Origin: Nocardia salmonicida NBRC 13393
GTDB lineage: Bacteria; Actinomycetota; Actinomycetes; Mycobacteriales; Mycobacteriaceae
DNA: 64,000 nucleotides
Assembly (NCBI RefSeq): GCF_001613085.1
Contig: NZ_BDBR01000027.1
Location: forward strand, 62,001 to 126,000
Direction of reading: 5' to 3'
In this document: positions 29,301 through 36,359 of the stretch, one piece after another
Layout: each line of letters begins with the position of its first letter
Position numbering within the stretch: the stretch's first letter is position 1
Notes under the pieces: generated by a model
What the model was told of the DNA's origin: nothing
Seen by the model: only the letters and a program-made list of their open reading frames with translations
The model's database searches: none
Position numbers and translations under genes: made by a program

Positions 29301-32300
29301 CGTCGGCGCGACGCTCCAGCTCCTGATAGGTCCACGTGGCATCACCGCTGCGGACAGCAACGGCATCCGGACACTTCCGTGCGGTTCCCCACAGGATGTC
29401 GCGCAACACGAGCTCCGCGGCGGGCTCCTCCCTGCCGACCGAAAGTAGTTCCGCGCGTTCGGAATCCCAGCAGGACGAGATCGCGGCGACCTTCCGGGTG
29501 GGATACCCGACGATCTGGGTGAGCAGGAGCTCGAAGCGTTCGAGCAACGTGCGGACCTCGTCCGCATCGAATCGGTCGGCGGCGAATTTCAGTGCCACCG
29601 TGTAGGTACCGGGCTGGTCGGCCGCGCTCGGTCGTCGGTCGCCACTCGACCGAGGCGGGGACACTTGCAAACTCAGCGGATACGGCGTGGCATCGTGGGC
29701 GTCGATGTCGACGAACCGCAAGCCGGCGTCGGAGAGATTGCGCGCCAACAGTTCCCGGTCGAGCGGATAGGACTCGAGCACCGTCGCGGTGTCGAACATA
29801 TCGGTGATGCCGGTGGCCCGTTGCAGCTCGGCCAAGCCGACGTACTGGTGATCCAGCATGGCGGCCTGCTCGGATTGCACGCGGACGAGCAGCTCGCCGA
29901 CGGTTTCGCCGGGTTCGAGGCGGACTCGGACGGGCAGCGTGTTGACCAGAAGCCCGACCATGCGCTCGACATCCGGAATCTGCGGCGGACGGTGCGCGAT
30001 CGTATTGCCGAACACCACGTCCGACCGTCCGGTCAGCGCGGCCACCAGCAATGCCCACGCCACCTGCAAGGCCGTGTTGGCGGTGACGCCGTGTGAGCGG
30101 CCCAGATCGAGAAGCGCGGCGGTGGTCGCGGCGTCCAGTTTCAGGTCGACCTCACCGACCTGCGCGGTGACGGACCGATCCGGCCTGTCCGTGACCCGCG
30201 TCGGACTGTCGATGCCGGCGAGCGTCTCCCGCCACGCGGCGATGGCGGCGTCGCGATCCTGAGCCTGCAGCCACTGCAGATACTCCCGGTACGAACGAGG
30301 GGGCGCGAGCTCGACGGTATCGCCGTCCGAGATATACAACGAGAGCAACTCGTGGATCAGCAGCGGCATCGACCAGCCGTCCAGCACGAGATGGTGGTTG
30401 GTGACCAGCAACTGGAAGGTATCTACGCCGGTGCGCACGAGGTGGAACCGCACCAGCGGTGGGTGGGCCGGATCGAACGGAGCCGCGGCCGCCGTCGCGA
30501 GACGCCGAAGGGCCCGCGCCTGCCGGTCGGCATCGATGATGTCGGCGATACTCGACTCGCCCCAATCGACCTCGGTGTCGCGCAGAACGATCTGGCGTGG
30601 CCCATCGGCACTCTCGACGAAGGCGGTCCGCAGGCTGTCGTGCCGGTCGATGAGCACCTGCGCGGCCCGCCGCATCCGGGGCCCGTCCACCTGCCCGGCG
30701 AACGTCAGCGCCACCTGCACGATGTAGCCGTCGTCGCCGTCGCGGTCGTAGACCGTGTGGAACAGCAGCCCGGACTGCAAGGCGGTGAGCGGCCACACAT
30801 CGATCATCGACGGGTATTCGCCCAGCCACCGGTCGACATCGTCCTGCGCTACCGCGGTGAGCGGGAAGTCGGAGGGGGTGAAGCCGTATCCGGTGTCGGA
30901 TCGGACGTGCTCGGCAAGCGCCCCCAGGGCGCGAGCCCACAGCCCGGCGAGCTCGTCGACGTCCTCGCGGTCCAGTACCTGCGAAGCGAACTCCCAGGTC
31001 ACGTCGAGTTCGAGCCCGTCGCGACCTTCCTCGGCGATCGCATTGATATCGAGCAGGGCCGGCAGCGCCATCTCCCGATCGCTCGTCGCGGTCAGTGCGG
31101 TGAACTCGGTGGTGGGCGCCCAGGGCACCGAGCGTTCGCCGACACCCACCCGCCCGAGGTAGTTGAAACTGATCTGCGGTTCGGGCAGGTCCGCGAGCTC
31201 GGCCCTGCCCTGGGGATCGAGATGACGCAGCATCTGGTAGCCGATGCCGTTGCCCGGCACCGCGCGCAACTGCTCCTTCACCTGTTTTATCGCCGTTCCA
31301 GCGCCCGTGCCGCCGGCCAGCGCGTCATCGAGATCGATATCGTTCCACTCGATCCGAACCGGGAAGCGTGTGGTGAACCAGCCCACGGTGCCGCTGAGAT
31401 CGGCGCCGGGTACGGCTTGCTCCTCGCGGCCGTGCCCCTCCAGCGAGATCAACTCTCCGGCGGTCGCCGCCGTACCGCGCCTGCGCCGCCACTCTCCGAG
31501 TGCCAGTACCAGGGCCGCGAGCAGCGGATCGTTGGCGCTGCAGTGGAAGCGGTCCGGAATGGTGGTGAGAACCGCCTCGGTGACCGCTGCCGGAATGCGC
31601 TGATGTACCCGGCCCGCCGTGGCCCCGACGTCACGATCCGGAACGAGACGGCGCGATCCGAGTAGCTGATCACCTCGCGCGAGTACGTCTTTCCACCCGT
31701 CGAGCTCCGCCGACCGTCTGCTCGGCGCCCGCTCGACCAGGCCGTGCGCCCATCGCCGGAACGAGGTGGTGATCGGGCCGAAATCCGGTTCGCCGCCGTC
31801 GGATACCTGCGTCCAGGCCTGCGCGAGGTCGGCGAGGATGATGCGCCACGACACCACGTCGACGGCGAGATGGTGAACCACCAGCCACATCAGGTCGGGT
31901 CCCGAGCCGTTGCGATCCCGCATCCAGACGGCTCGAACGAGCACGCCCTCGGCCGGGTCCAATCGATCCGCGGCCTGCTGTAGGTGCCGGTCGACCTCGG
32001 CGGCGTCTCGCCGATCGAGCCGAACATCGATGAGCACGGCGTCCGGGTCGACCGCTTCGCGCTCGAGTACCTCGACGTACCGATCACCCGAATCGCCGCG
32101 CAACACCGCGCGCAGCAGGTCGTGGCGGTCCAGCAGGGCTCCCAGTGCGCGCACGAGGCCCGCCCGATCGACCCCTTCGGGCAGCTGCACGAGCGCGGCC
32201 TGCGCGAATCGGTCGTAATGACCCCGATCGAGCATCGCGCACATGATCGGCGACAACGGCATCGGTCCGACGCCGCCTCCGGGCAACTCGTCCAACTCGG

Positions 32301-35300
32301 GGGTATCGCGTGCTTGCGTGGCCGTGGCAGCGGCCGCCAAGGCCGCGACGGTCTTGTGCACGAACACATCCTGGGTGGAGAAACTCAGGCCCTCGCCCTT
32401 GGCCCGCGCCACCAGCCGGATCGACAGAATGCTGTCGCCGCCCAGGGCGAAGAAGCTGTCGTCCGCCCCGACGAGCGGCACGCCGAGCACCTCGGTGAAC
32501 AGCTTCGCGACCGCCTTCTCCCTGGCGGTGGCCGGCGTCCGGCCGACTGGCGCGGTCCCGAATTCCGGCTTCGGCAGAGCGCCGCGATCAAGCTTGCCGA
32601 AGGCGTTCACCGGGAGGCGGTCCAACGGGAGGATCACCGCCGGGACCATATGCGGCGCCAGCGAATCCTGGGCGAAGCGCTCGAGTTCGAGAGGTTCGAT
32701 CCGACGGCCGCTGACCGGGACCACATACGATGCCAGCACCGTCGTGCCCGCGTTGTTGTGCACCGGCACCGTCACGGAAAGATCCACGTCCTCGTGTGTG
32801 GTGAGCACGGCGTCGATTTCACCCGGTTCGATCCGGTAGCCACGGATCTTGACCTGGAAGTCGCTGCGCCCCGCCAATTCCAGCGTCATTTCGGCGTTGT
32901 CGCCGGTCCAGCGCGCGATGTCGCCGGTGCGGTACATCCGCTCGCCGGGGCCACCGTACGGATCCGCGACGAACCGGGCGGCGGTGGCGACGAACAGATG
33001 ACTGTATCCGCGGGCCAGTCCCGGCCCGGCGAGATACAGTTCGCCCGCGGTGCCCTTCGGCACCGGTTGCAGCGTTCGGTCCAGCACCATCGCCGAGACA
33101 CCACGAATGGGGCCACCGACCAGGTGGGCGTGGTCGGGTGTCAGCATGGCGCCGACGGCGGTCACGGTGGCCTCGGTGGGACCGTATTCGTTGTACATGG
33201 ACACCGACGGCGCCCACCGCTCGATGACGTGCGGTGGACAGACGTCGCCGCCGACCACGACCACTCGCAAGTCGGTCGCCTCGTGCGGGTCCACGGTTGC
33301 CAGCATCGTGGGCGTCAGCGTCAGGTGGGTCACGTGCTCGTCTGCCAGCAGTCGCGTGAGCGGCTCGCCGCCGGTGACCTCGGGCGGCACGATCACCAGC
33401 GTGGATCCGCTCGCGAAGCAGGTCAGAAACTGTTCCATGGCGGCGTCGAAGCTGGGCGAGAGGGCATAGGACACCCGAGAGGTCGTGTCGATTCCGTACG
33501 TGGCGGCGCGATCGGCGACCAGATTCGCGAGGCCGGTGTGCGTGACCTGGACGCCTTTCGGCGCTCCGGTGGATCCCGAGGTATAGGTGATGTAAGCGAT
33601 ATTGGACGGCCGTAGTGGGCGGATCATGTCGCCCTCGGACATCGGTGCGCTCGCGGCGCTGCCTTCCCCCAGGGTCGCGGGGTCATCGAGAACCACAGAA
33701 CGCATCGCCGACGGGAGCCGCCCGCGCAAGGCGTCGACCGTGATCGCCACGGCCGCACCGCTGTCGGCGACCATATGTTCCACACGTTTGCGCGGGTACT
33801 CGGGGTCCACCATGACGAACGCGGCCCCACATTTCGCGACCGCCCACGTCGCCACGACAGATTCGACCGAGCGTCGCAGCATGATCGCGACCGCCGTGTC
33901 CGGCCCACACCCCAGGGCTCTCAGATGGCGGGCCAGCTGCGAGGATCTGGTATCCAGCTCGCCGTACGTCATTGTCTGCCCGGCCGAGATGATCGCGCAC
34001 GCACCAGGATCGCGGCGCGCGCTCTCGGTCAGGATCTCCGGAAGCAGCCGGGTTTCGACCCCGCTCGGCCCCCGCACCCGCGGCAGCGCTGACCGTTCCT
34101 GTGCGTCGAGCAGCGACAATCTGCTGACCGGGCATCCCGCTCCCCCGGCGAGGAATTCGTGCAGGAACATACGGAAGCGCCGGTGGTGACCAGTGAGCTC
34201 GTCCTGGCTGTAGACACTCGGATTTCCCTGGAAGTCGATATGTGTACTGTCTTTGCCCGCACCAGGGTAGATATTGACGAAGAGGTCGGCGGTAGGGCCT
34301 GAGGTGAGGACGTTCAGGCGGCCTGTCGTGTTACCGAGCACAACCTCGTTCTCGATCATCATGAGGTTCACGGCCGGCCCGAAGGATACCGCCTCGTCGC
34401 GCGCGATCCCCATATCGTGGAATATGTCTTCCTGGCGGTAGCGCTGGCGCCGAAGTGCGCTCGTCAACTCGCTTTGCACAGCGGCGATCAGTTCGCCGAC
34501 GCTGCGGCCCGCGACCCGCACCCGCAGCGGGACGACGTTCGCCACCATCCCCCCGGAACGGCGCAGCACGGCAGAGTGCCGACCCGACACCGGCAGGCTC
34601 AGCATTACTTCATCGCTACCGGTCATCCGCGCGAGGTACGCGGCGAATGCCGCGACGATGGTCGGAGCCACGCTCTGACCATGTTCGAGCGCGACGCTTT
34701 CCATCAGACTCGCGGTGGCGTCGGGCAACTCTGTGCTGACCAGCGCCGGATGAATGGTGGGCTTACCGACGCGACCGGCCAGACTCACGGCGGGCGGCGC
34801 GCCTTCCAGGTGCTCCAGCCAATATCTGCGGTCGTTGTCGAAACGCGTCGAGCCCCGGTACGCCAGATCCTGCTCGACGATGACCCCCAGGTCCTGCGCC
34901 GCGCACGATGGCGGTTCCTCGCCCTTCACCCAAGCGTTGTACAACTCGGTCATCCGGTGCAACATCGTTACCGCGGCGAATCCGTCGAGCGCGATGTGGT
35001 GCGCTCGCTGGTACCACAGGAAATGGTCCTCGCCGACCTGGAACACAATGGCTGTCACGAGGTGGTCGTTCAGCACGTCCAGCGGAGCGGAATAGTCCTG
35101 GACCATCATGCTGTGCGCAGTCGCGACCGGATCGGCGTGGTGGCGCAGGTCCAGGATCGACACCAGAGCTCCATGCTCCGCGTCGACGAACTGACACGGC
35201 TCTCCGTCGACCTCGATCAGTCGCATATGCCCGGATTCGAACTCGCGACTGGCGGTTCGGCAAGCCTCGGCAAGCAGTTCGGTGTCCAACTCGCCCACGA

Positions 35301-35532
35301 TCTCGACATACTGGGCCACGGAAATCGGTGAGGACTCCGCGAGGTGCTGGGCAAACCAGATCCCCCGCTGTGCCGCCGTCAGGGGAAAGATATCGAATGA
35401 GGGGTCTCCGTTAGTATCGGAGCCAGCGCCGGAACCGTTACCCGAATCCACGTTTCGGGAAGAACGGAATGAGCTGATTTCCGGCCTATCAGACCGGTCC
35501 GGACTGCCATCTACGCGACTCTTTCGGCCCAT
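17350..35532 (-). CDS. Giant five-module non-ribosomal peptide synthetase
   Basis: 6060 residues. Order, approximate positions: C1 50-480, A1 498-985, T1 (Ser1034), E1 1090-1540; C2 1575-2010, A2 2040-2530, T2 (Ser2579); C3 2650-3085, A3 3103-3590, T3 (Ser3638); C4 3693-4130, A4 4165-4655, T4 (Ser4706); C5 4763-5200, A5 5225-5705, T5 (Ser5751); TE 5810-6060 with GWSLGG (Ser5889). All C domains keep HHxxxDG; E1 has HHLAVDVVSW and EGHGRE. C1 at the N-terminus implies an acyl starter; the TE releases a pentapeptide, possibly cyclic. Hand-read A codes: DAETVGEVTK (perhaps a basic residue), DASIAVHIWK, DAFVAALIWK, DAMFMGLMIK, DMWALGLVCK; substrates not assigned. The ATG at 35532 has GGAGG 5 bp upstream. 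There is no tailoring, MbtH or transport gene beside it and no IdeR box was seen. The product is unknown. Confidence 0.95.
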   Translation of the reverse strand: MGRKSRVDGSPDRSDRPEISSFRSSRNVDSGNGSGAGSDTNGDPSFDIFPLTAAQRGIWFAQHLAESSPISVAQYVEIVGELDTELLAEACRTASREFESGHMRLIEVDGEPCQFVDAEHGALVSILDLRHHADPVATAHSMMVQDYSAPLDVLNDHLVTAIVFQVGEDHFLWYQRAHHIALDGFAAVTMLHRMTELYNAWVKGEEPPSCAAQDLGVIVEQDLAYRGSTRFDNDRRYWLEHLEGAPPAVSLAGRVGKPTIHPALVSTELPDATASLMESVALEHGQSVAPTIVAAFAAYLARMTGSDEVMLSLPVSGRHSAVLRRSGGMVANVVPLRVRVAGRSVGELIAAVQSELTSALRRQRYRQEDIFHDMGIARDEAVSFGPAVNLMMIENEVVLGNTTGRLNVLTSGPTADLFVNIYPGAGKDSTHIDFQGNPSVYSQDELTGHHRRFRMFLHEFLAGGAGCPVSRLSLLDAQERSALPRVRGPSGVETRLLPEILTESARRDPGACAIISAGQTMTYGELDTRSSQLARHLRALGCGPDTAVAIMLRRSVESVVATWAVAKCGAAFVMVDPEYPRKRVEHMVADSGAAVAITVDALRGRLPSAMRSVVLDDPATLGEGSAASAPMSEGDMIRPLRPSNIAYITYTSGSTGAPKGVQVTHTGLANLVADRAATYGIDTTSRVSYALSPSFDAAMEQFLTCFASGSTLVIVPPEVTGGEPLTRLLADEHVTHLTLTPTMLATVDPHEATDLRVVVVGGDVCPPHVIERWAPSVSMYNEYGPTEATVTAVGAMLTPDHAHLVGGPIRGVSAMVLDRTLQPVPKGTAGELYLAGPGLARGYSHLFVATAARFVADPYGGPGERMYRTGDIARWTGDNAEMTLELAGRSDFQVKIRGYRIEPGEIDAVLTTHEDVDLSVTVPVHNNAGTTVLASYVVPVSGRRIEPLELERFAQDSLAPHMVPAVILPLDRLPVNAFGKLDRGALPKPEFGTAPVGRTPATAREKAVAKLFTEVLGVPLVGADDSFFALGGDSILSIRLVARAKGEGLSFSTQDVFVHKTVAALAAAATATQARDTPELDELPGGGVGPMPLSPIMCAMLDRGHYDRFAQAALVQLPEGVDRAGLVRALGALLDRHDLLRAVLRGDSGDRYVEVLEREAVDPDAVLIDVRLDRRDAAEVDRHLQQAADRLDPAEGVLVRAVWMRDRNGSGPDLMWLVVHHLAVDVVSWRIILADLAQAWTQVSDGGEPDFGPITTSFRRWAHGLVERAPSRRSAELDGWKDVLARGDQLLGSRRLVPDRDVGATAGRVHQRIPAAVTEAVLTTIPDRFHCSANDPLLAALVLALGEWRRRRGTAATAGELISLEGHGREEQAVPGADLSGTVGWFTTRFPVRIEWNDIDLDDALAGGTGAGTAIKQVKEQLRAVPGNGIGYQMLRHLDPQGRAELADLPEPQISFNYLGRVGVGERSVPWAPTTEFTALTATSDREMALPALLDINAIAEEGRDGLELDVTWEFASQVLDREDVDELAGLWARALGALAEHVRSDTGYGFTPSDFPLTAVAQDDVDRWLGEYPSMIDVWPLTALQSGLLFHTVYDRDGDDGYIVQVALTFAGQVDGPRMRRAAQVLIDRHDSLRTAFVESADGPRQIVLRDTEVDWGESSIADIIDADRQARALRRLATAAAAPFDPAHPPLVRFHLVRTGVDTFQLLVTNHHLVLDGWSMPLLIHELLSLYISDGDTVELAPPRSYREYLQWLQAQDRDAAIAAWRETLAGIDSPTRVTDRPDRSVTAQVGEVDLKLDAATTAALLDLGRSHGVTANTALQVAWALLVAALTGRSDVVFGNTIAHRPPQIPDVERMVGLLVNTLPVRVRLEPGETVGELLVRVQSEQAAMLDHQYVGLAELQRATGITDMFDTATVLESYPLDRELLARNLSDAGLRFVDIDAHDATPYPLSLQVSPPRSSGDRRPSAADQPGTYTVALKFAADRFDADEVRTLLERFELLLTQIVGYPTRKVAAISSCWDSERAELLSVGREEPAAELVLRDILWGTARKCPDAVAVRSGDATWTYQELERRADGFARLLADHGARAESIVALAVPRSAELVVAIWAVAKTGAAFLPLDPGNPAARIEELLSDSRTRLGVTTSAVAPQLPNSVDWLTLDASASDAQEGRRPSGPPAGADRLSADNAAYVIYTSGSTGKPKAVHLSHRGLADLVAAQVDAFGVGTDSVVLQVASPGFDACLSELLLAHGSGAALVVAPPEVYAGTDLEDLIRAQRVSHAIITPSVLKTMDPSRTPSLTSLAVVGEATEPDTVNRWGHGRRLMNHYGPTECTIWATGSEVVPGEPVTIGGPIPGASAMVLDTWLRPVPVGVVGELYIGGPGLARGYVDRRGVTASHFVADPRSTRGERIYRTGDSVRWVRGRAGLALEYLGRGDQQVKIHGLRIEPGEIDAHLAQHPEVASVATVVVKGPADEPILVSYFVSSSDATIDVAALGDDLSGTLPRYMNPAAIVQLEEMPRTPTGKLDRKQLRQRAFESDAAGGRTPSTRTEQVVAKLFAEVLHLDTVSADSNFFALGGDSIVSMRLVALARSAGLTFTPRDVFEGKTVAALAAMAGGDPVPVTDRASDSPLVALAQPDLARLEQRYHGLSDVWPLSPMQSGVHFHSTFDPDAGDNYTVQTMIGFSGAVDGERLRRAAQAVVDRHDILRAAFVETAAGPCQIVLDHAEIGFREIDLGDAESPADPESIAAADAAAGFDLSAAPLLRLTLIRLDAGSFRLLVTNHHVILDGWSMPLLMRELLDYYGSPDHIDSAGPAPSYRDYLSWLGRQDSAASKAAWKQAFSDVDAPTRVSRDVGAAGSVSTAEIGAELTADLFGDLRRVAAEAAVTLNTAVTAAWALNLRVLTGETDVIFGSAVSGRPPELPLVDQTLGMFLTTIPVRVPLEPTMTVRALLTSIQARHAGMLDHHHIGLPEIHRSVGLPELFDTAITFQSFPVDRTALQRLIDSAGLRVDELSGVDATPYPLSLVVEPKQSEHGEAQGLRITLRFHDRAFDTAAARRILDRFVELLGRIAVNPDVRLGELPLGEEPGPSWPDSVAEQAIPDTLDRILAARAAAEPDAIAVRCGDTAMTYRQLDERSAQLARVLLRHGVRRGQVVAAVLPRSLAATLALWAVAKTGAAFLPIDPTLPSERIEYLLSDSGTALGLTDTFARERLPDSVEYLILDQEQILDAEDSVPAGPITDAERDGPIRRGQTAYVSYTSGSTGMPKGVLVSHRGLADIVAAQRRILGVDPMSVVLQVASPSFDASVFELLMAHGSGGRLVVSPADVYAGPELADLIGREHISHAVITPSALATISCDGLDGLRVLATAGEPVGPELVDRWAPHRTMVNLYGPSESTIWATASGALTPGAAITIGKPVGPVAVVVLDTWLRPVPHGVEGELYLFGAGLADGYAARRGLTAARFVACPFAEPGQRMYRTGDVVRRGADGDLEFLGRNDFQVKVHGTRVELGEIDAVLDARADVAYAVTVPRRDGGHPVVLVSYVVPAPGAEVSGEELRAALAEVLPRYTVPSAVMVLDEVPLTVNGKLDRERLPEPVAVTREFRAPSPGLEELVARTFEQVLDVDQVGVDDDFFALGGDSLSASMVVARIGAALDARVPVRSVFEAPTVGGLAGLAAAASGGGRLPLLPGVHPDSVPLSLAQQRMWFLNRFEPDSAVHNIPVMLRLSGRLDTEALGAALADVVARHEVLRTIYPEAAGEPRQVVLDEPAVPVRPVRVHADSVPEVVGEFVRGGFDVTARVPMRVGLFELGAEHDSDTGEFLLVLVVHHIAGDGQSMGPLARDVMVAYVARLAGQAPEWEPLAVQYADYAWWQRQMLGAADDPASLMSQQVEFWRSTLEGAPDRLELPADRPRPAVASLSGDRVPVEIGARLHERLVALARSRGSSLFMVMHAALATVLGRLSGSDDVVIGTPVAGRGEPGLDDLVGMFVNTLALRTRVDTGEPFAELLMHTRETDLLAFEHADVPFERVVEELNPERSAARHPLFQVALAFQNVSTVDVVLPDVRVTRANVDTGAIQFDLQLVLADSSGNAGAAQGMSGMLTYARDLFDEATAAAIVRRLVRVLEAVADDPAVVVGDIDWLEADERSALTSRVGARTVEALEPPALLPEVLTSAVRDNGDGIAVVAGDATLSYKQLDERSNRLARLLIRRGAGPENPVLVAAARSTESVVAWWAVVRSGAAYVPVDPRYPEGRIEQMVSDSRATLGITVSSVRAQLPDSVDWIVLDDPAVATRIDAAASGPIGDDERTRPLRVSDVAYVVFTSGSTGVPKGVAVTHSGIADFVSGRRADRGLQHASRVLHFASPSFDAALMEILMAVSRAGALIVAPTGIYGGGELAEFLRVQRITHAFMTPAALASVDSAGLDDLRLVMSGGEEVPTDLVSRWAGTDVTGAREFQVLYGPTEATMIATATRALQPDDRPTIGAPLPGMQALVLDARLQPVPVGVAGELYLAGPALARGYLNKPATDAARFVAHPFGEPGRRMYRTGDVVRWNTDGELEFLGRNDFQVKIRGYRVELGEIDAVLSARAEVAYAVTVPWRAGTGPAQLVSYAVPETGASLSGEQLRAALVEALPSYLVPAAVMILDAIPLLPNGKLDRTALPAPVVQAKRFRALVSPAEEIVAGVFADVLGIDGPVGADDDFFDLGGNSLVATRVAARIGAALEVTIPVSVIFEAPTVERLAARAESQADTGRVALTAQPRPERIPLSSAQQRMWFLNRLEPGSAAYSIPIVLRLSGRLDVDALRAAIEDVVNRHEVLRTVYPYAEGAPSQVVLPAARACAPITVTSVAEPELEESLSAFVSTVFDVTVEAPLRVRLFELGPNEWVLAVVVHHIACDGSSLGPLARDMMTAYTAHLLGETPSWLPLPVQYADYAIWQRTVLGAEDDPESLLRAQIDYWTLELAELPVVLGLPTDRPRPPVQTHAGASVPLTVGADLHAGLQQVARAHNTTLFMVFHAALAATLARLADTDDIAIGTPFAGRGEPELDDLVGMFVNTLVLRTRLTPGMTFTQLLEYQRGTDLAAFGHADVPFERLVQELNPVRSHAHHPLFQVMLAFQNVAGAQFELPGLSASAMTADADIALFDLLITMSDSYDSAGDPAGLSGAVIYASDLFDATTATAIVDRLLRVLDALVTDSAQPVREVDLLGPDERETILTQWNSTDHNLDPGETLASVFAHAARAHADRPAVTAGEQTLTYAEFASRVHRLARWLISSGVGPESLVALRMRRSLDQVVAIYAVHAAGGGYVPVDPDLPADRIAYMLSIAAPVLELSSLEGLELSGFDDGPVTDADRLAPLRSHNVAYVIFTSGSTGRPKGVAVSHCSVVNQMRWVDETYGLTPNDVVLQKSPATFDMSVWELFAAPVVGARLVIARAYGHTDPAYLAETIAAQRVTFAALVPSMLAVLADTAPAESLESLRTLLVGGEAFGPETVAAARRIVPGVELHNLYGPTECTVCSTAHRVTETESGNMPIGSPVWNTRAYVLDDRLHPVPVGVAGELYLAGTQLARGYQSRPGLTAERFVPDPYGDGLRLYRTGDLVRWRRTGELEYLGRTDFQVKLRGLRIELGEIEAVLAEHPSIARAIAVVRPIGVMEHLVAYVVPAAGATVDTVAVSAHAATKLPDYMVPATLTVLDTVPLHTSGKLDPLRLPEPVLAVAEFREPSSWLEGEVARAFGTVLGVDRVGADDDFYALGGNSLKSVQVVSELRKELDYEVPISWMLSDPCPADLAKRIESRIDADPAADGTDAGFDTLLPIRTSGERAPLFCIHPALGLSWCYRTLDRYLSDDRPIYGIQAPQISGEIPGPTTIEEMAARYFAEIRAVAPHGPYHLLGWSLGGAIAHAIAVEMRAAGEEVALLALLDAEVGGVDESTLRAVTAGELISNLGPVMGVDFVSPDASAEEAADLIERHLGSSLGIDAARIQRLTDAYNLAVRAAGAWHPAVLDSDALYFTATRERRSDATGHEGWARVVRGQLSNFDIDVAHLDMTQPGAIAEIARILNARLDS

Positions 35533-36359
35533 TCCGACCTCCGTTGATACCGCTATCTTCAAGAGGTCGATTATATAGCCGCAAAGTTGCCCCTTTCCCT
35601 GGACGAAAGCTTGCAACATGGTCACGAAAACAGCATCGGACAATAAGGGAGGCGCAGTCGGCCCGATCGCCCCCCGACCTCGCCGACGCATACTCAACGT
35701 TCTCGCCGGTGGGTCGTCACCGCCATTCGTTCATCACCAAATCGCCACCTCAAGGGGTCAAGGTACCGAATTCGGCACGATTCGGACTCTATCCGTAAAT
35801 ATGTCGCATCCCCTTGCCTCGCCACACATATAGCTATAGAGTGTCGTGGGCGTTCGAGATTCGCTACACATTCCTCGACCTAAAGAATGCCAATAGTTAG
35901 CTGAAGCAAATTTTCCGCCGGTCAGCAGCAGTCGATATACCGTTGTATTGCCGAGTTATTATGGGCAATTAATTTACTCCGCGAAATTCTCGCGCGTGCC
36001 AACGCACGGGGGGTGTACACCCTGCGAAAATTCATCTGCAACGACGTTGATCAGCCGACTCGCTGTATACCACTGCTATCAGCGTATAGAGATCCGCTAA
36101 AAACTTCTTCGAAGCTCCAGCAAGCGTTACAGCGTTCCTCGAATTCGAATGCGTCACACAGTTCCCGCCTGTGAACACTCACCCCGCGCGGATCGTGCGC
36201 GCGCCCATGCGCACCGAAAGGCGCGCCCCCAGCGGCACAACGACTTTCGACCCCGGCGCTCTCATCGAGCGTGGCCACGACCGATCCCTCAGCGGCGCGG
36301 TGTCGTGGTGCACCGCGATCCCGAATTCGAGCCTGCCCGACAGCTCCGAACAGAGGAGA
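35533..36359. other. Non-coding AT-richer region upstream of the NRPS
   Basis: 827 bp with no credible gene: short open frames here lack ribosome sites and family resemblance. Base composition is visibly lower in GC than the surroundings. It contains the palindrome at 36011-36022, a CGCGA/TCGCG hairpin near 35977 and inverted TATAC/GTATA half-sites near 36065-36090. It presumably carries the NRPS promoter and control sites. No canonical iron box was seen. Confidence 0.6.
36011..36022. promoter_or_regulatory. Perfect palindrome GGGTGTACACCC
   Basis: 12-bp perfect palindrome about 480 bp upstream of the NRPS start in AT-rich non-coding DNA. It has the form of an operator half-site pair; the regulator is unknown. 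Confidence 0.4.

Noticed and set aside
17350..35532. Nocobactin-type siderophore synthetase
   Set aside because: No oxazoline-forming cyclization domains, salicylate-loading gene or lysine hydroxylase genes are present, and no IdeR box was seen upstream.
35533..35697. 55-codon in-frame extension of the NRPS upstream of 35532
   Set aside because: Its composition is unlike an NRPS N-terminus, and the ATG at 35532 has a well-spaced GGAGG.
36051..36278. 75-codon open frame on the minus strand upstream of the NRPS
   Set aside because: No ribosome site, no family resemblance and atypical codon use; treated as non-coding.
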